NCBI GenBank assembly: GCA_036274645.1
Contig: DASUFH010000041.1
Span: 1-14,858, forward strand
DNA from: DASUFH01 sp036274645
GTDB taxonomy: Bacteria; Acidobacteriota; Terriglobia; 20CM-2-55-15
Length of the DNA stretch: 14,858 nucleotides
Direction: 5' to 3'
The notes under the pieces were generated by a model. The model did no database searches. It was not told where the DNA came from and saw only the letters and a program-made list of their open reading frames with translations. Position 1 is the first letter of the stretch. Every line of letters begins with the position of its first letter. Made by a program: the position numbers and the translations under genes. Positions 13,388-14,858 of the stretch are shown here, piece after piece.

Positions 13388-14350
13388 ATGAGCGCGGTGG
13401 ATCTGCGCGCGGCTCTCAGCGAAGTCTTCGGTCGTCCCGTCTCGGACGTTTCCCGCACAGTGTCGATCCGGAGTTCGAGCTGCGCCATCGAGGACCTGAT
13501 TGTCCGGTTTGGCAATGGCGAAACACGCGAAGTGGTGTTCAAGAACCTCGGGCCGGACGGGAAACTTGAGGCGGCGAGAGCTATTCGGCCATCGTTCGTG
13601 TATACGCAGATCCGGGAAATCGAGGTCTATCGCGCGCTGCTCTCGAGGTTCAATCTGGGCGCCCCCAGGCTGTATGGCGCGAAAACGGATTCCGAACTCG
13701 ATCGCTACTGGCTGTTCCTGGAAAAGATCTCCGCGCCCGCTCTCTTCGAGATCGCCGCGTTTGAACGATGGCTGGACGCCGCCGCCTGGCTGGGGCTGCT
13801 GCATGGAGCGTGCGATGCGGAAGAGGCGCGCCGGGCGGCGCCGAGCCTGGCGACGCATGATGCGGAGTACTACTGGCGCTGGCTGCGGCGCGCGCGCAAG
13901 TACGCCGGTCCCGCGCTCGATCGGATCGCATCAGGCTACCACCACGTCGTGGATGCGCTTCTCCGCATTCCACATGCCTGGATTCACGGTGAATTCTATC
14001 CATCGAATATTCTGGTTGGCGCCCTGGACAATCCTCGCATCTGTGCCGTCGATTGGGAACTGTCCGCGGTTGCTCCCGCGCTCCTCGATGTTGCGGCCCT
14101 GGCGTCGGGAAGCTGGACACGCGCCCAGCGATTGCAAATGCTGAACGCGTACCTCGAAAAGTCGCCGCCCCATCTGCGGCGTCAGGACGCGGTTCACGCC
14201 TTTGACTGCTGCCAATTGCACATCGCGATTCAATGGCTGGGGTGGAGTGAGAACTGGCGTCCGCACCGACGCCATGCGCATGACTGGCTGTCCGAAGCGA
14301 TAGCCCTGGCTGCGCTGCCCTCGCTTGCCGGTTTTTTCAAGCGACCGTAA
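13388..14350 (+). CDS. Aminoglycoside-phosphotransferase-like (APH) kinase
   Basis: A 320-residue cytoplasmic kinase of the APH/choline-kinase superfamily, predicted to phosphorylate a small molecule with ATP; the substrate is not evident and antibiotic resistance should not be assumed. The N-lobe has VVFKNLGPDGK (probable ATP-contact lysine) and a helix EIEVYRALL with the paired Glu. The catalytic loop is HGEFYPSNIL (His200 to Asn207; Glu where many members have Asp), and AVDWELSA supplies the metal-binding Asp222. The C-terminal helices end in WLSEAIALAALPSLAGFF. The start is uncertain: neither ATG 13388 nor GTG 13379 has a clear ribosome binding site, and the frame is open back to 13280. 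It converges on the beta-barrel gene across a hairpin. Glycosyltransferase-type partners are not visible. Confidence 0.87.
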   Translation: MSAVDLRAALSEVFGRPVSDVSRTVSIRSSSCAIEDLIVRFGNGETREVVFKNLGPDGKLEAARAIRPSFVYTQIREIEVYRALLSRFNLGAPRLYGAKTDSELDRYWLFLEKISAPALFEIAAFERWLDAAAWLGLLHGACDAEEARRAAPSLATHDAEYYWRWLRRARKYAGPALDRIASGYHHVVDALLRIPHAWIHGEFYPSNILVGALDNPRICAVDWELSAVAPALLDVAALASGSWTRAQRLQMLNAYLEKSPPHLRRQDAVHAFDCCQLHIAIQWLGWSENWRPHRRHAHDWLSEAIALAALPSLAGFFKRP

Positions 14351-14413
14351 AGCCGGATCGTTGAACGCTTCACGCGCAAGCCCGGCAAGGGCGACGCCAC
14401 CCGCGAAGGGAGT

Positions 14414-14458
14414 GGGCGGTCCTAAACGTCCTGGACCGCCCTGCAGGGAGACGGTTTT
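14414..14458. terminator. Hairpin between convergent genes
   Basis: GGGCGGTCC (14414-14422) pairs perfectly with GGACCGCCC (14433-14441) over a 10-nt loop. A run of five T follows on the plus strand at 14454-14458, 12 nt after the stem. It lies between the ends of the phosphotransferase and beta-barrel genes, so it may stop transcription from both. Confidence 0.55.
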
Positions 14459-14511
14459 TCCCCTAACGGTTCCCAATGATTCTTCCGTGAACAGTAAAAG
14501 AATCGACCGCT

Positions 14512-14858
14512 CTAACGTTCTCCAAAGCGAAACACGAGCCCCATGCTGACCTCCGCGATGTTCAGAGTCTGATTCTGCAGAGAAGGTACGGCGTAGCCGC
14601 GAACGTCAATCTGCGCGCCAACCGGGCCCGCCGGGATAAATCGGACACCACCGCCATAGTTGAGCGCAAACCTGGTTCCGATGTCGGAAGCGCCGCTCCC
14701 CCACGACGTGATCGCGCCCGCTCCGCCCACAAAGTAAGGTTGGATGACCGGCAGCGGCGCGAGAATGCGCACATCCGAGTTGTAGATGATCGCCTTCGAG
14801 TTGCTGTCCAGAAAGTTCGGCGCGAAGCCGACAGTGTGTTCTCCGCCCCACACTTTCC
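14512..14858 (-). CDS. Outer-membrane beta-barrel protein, C-terminal part
   Basis: The frame is open to the right window edge, so only the last 115 or so residues are present. Alternating hydrophobic and polar strands with Gly-rich turns are typical of small OmpA/Omp_b-brl-like barrels: KAIIYNSDVRILAPL, QPYFVGGAGAITSWG, DIGTRFALNYGGGVRFIPAG, GAQIDVRGYAVPSL and AEVSMGLVFRFGER. The YFVGGAGA and NYGGGVRFIP motifs are characteristic of porin-like family barrels that span the outer membrane. The terminal residue is Arg rather than Phe, although VFRF lies four to seven residues from the end. The N-terminal signal peptide would be outside the window. Function unknown. Confidence 0.82.
   Translation of the reverse strand, partial: KVWGGEHTVGFAPNFLDSNSKAIIYNSDVRILAPLPVIQPYFVGGAGAITSWGSGASDIGTRFALNYGGGVRFIPAGPVGAQIDVRGYAVPSLQNQTLNIAEVSMGLVFRFGER

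Noticed and set aside
13170..13391. 73-residue plus-strand frame as a separate small gene
   Set aside because: No domain, no good ribosome binding site for its first start, and it overlaps the kinase start; better treated as a possible broken extension.

Overview
The window is about 60% GC, densely coded on both strands, and looks like a chromosomal segment of a soil-type Acidobacteriota bacterium (Vicinamibacteria-like). This assignment is an inference. It rests on the mix of secreted DUF6152, DUF305 and LVIVD-repeat proteins, an Asp-Pro-Asp-His metallo-beta-lactamase-fold protein, a lipoprotein amidohydrolase, an ECF41 sigma factor and the style of the threonine synthase. I see no phage, plasmid, CRISPR, tRNA or rRNA.

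Layout. 1-1146: threonine synthase (thrC), cut by the left edge and followed by two tandem hairpins. 1242-1339: a 98-bp long-arm palindrome between convergent thrC and a lipoprotein amidohydrolase (1401-2687, minus). 2891-3205: a zf-TFIIB-like zinc-ribbon protein. 3206-3653: a decayed remnant of an Lhr-type DEAD/DEAH helicase. 3706-6333: a two-gene unit of a secreted LVIVD-repeat propeller-like protein and a DUF305 metal-binding-type protein. 6381-6488 (minus): a possible 35-residue peptide gene with a strong ribosome binding site. 6606-6841: a frameshifted remnant of a carboxypeptidase-regulatory-like C-terminus. 6833-8973 (minus): an FAD oxidoreductase translationally coupled to an ECF41 sigma factor. 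In front of this pair is TGTCACA-N16-CGTC, which is the ECF41 target consensus as I remember it. 9340-9782: a choloylglycine-hydrolase-family gene with most of its middle deleted and a late frameshift. 10038-13028 (minus): a tightly coupled three-gene unit of DUF6152 protein, a beta-domain plus metallo-beta-lactamase-fold fusion, and a second protein carrying the same beta-domain. 13388-14350: an aminoglycoside-phosphotransferase-like kinase. 14512-14858 (minus): the C-terminus of an outer-membrane beta-barrel protein, cut by the right edge.

How it works together. Three expression units stand out. The oxidoreductase-sigma pair looks autoregulated: the sigma factor carries all three ECF41 signature motifs and a matching promoter precedes its own operon. 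The DUF6152/MBL/beta-domain unit is all exported and shares a domain between two of its members, suggesting one periplasmic function. The LVIVD/DUF305 pair is also exported and may handle metal. Three clearly broken genes lie between these units, so the region appears to be losing genes in its spacers. The most interesting items are the ECF41 promoter, the orphan 35-residue peptide, the 98-bp palindrome and the shared-domain operon.
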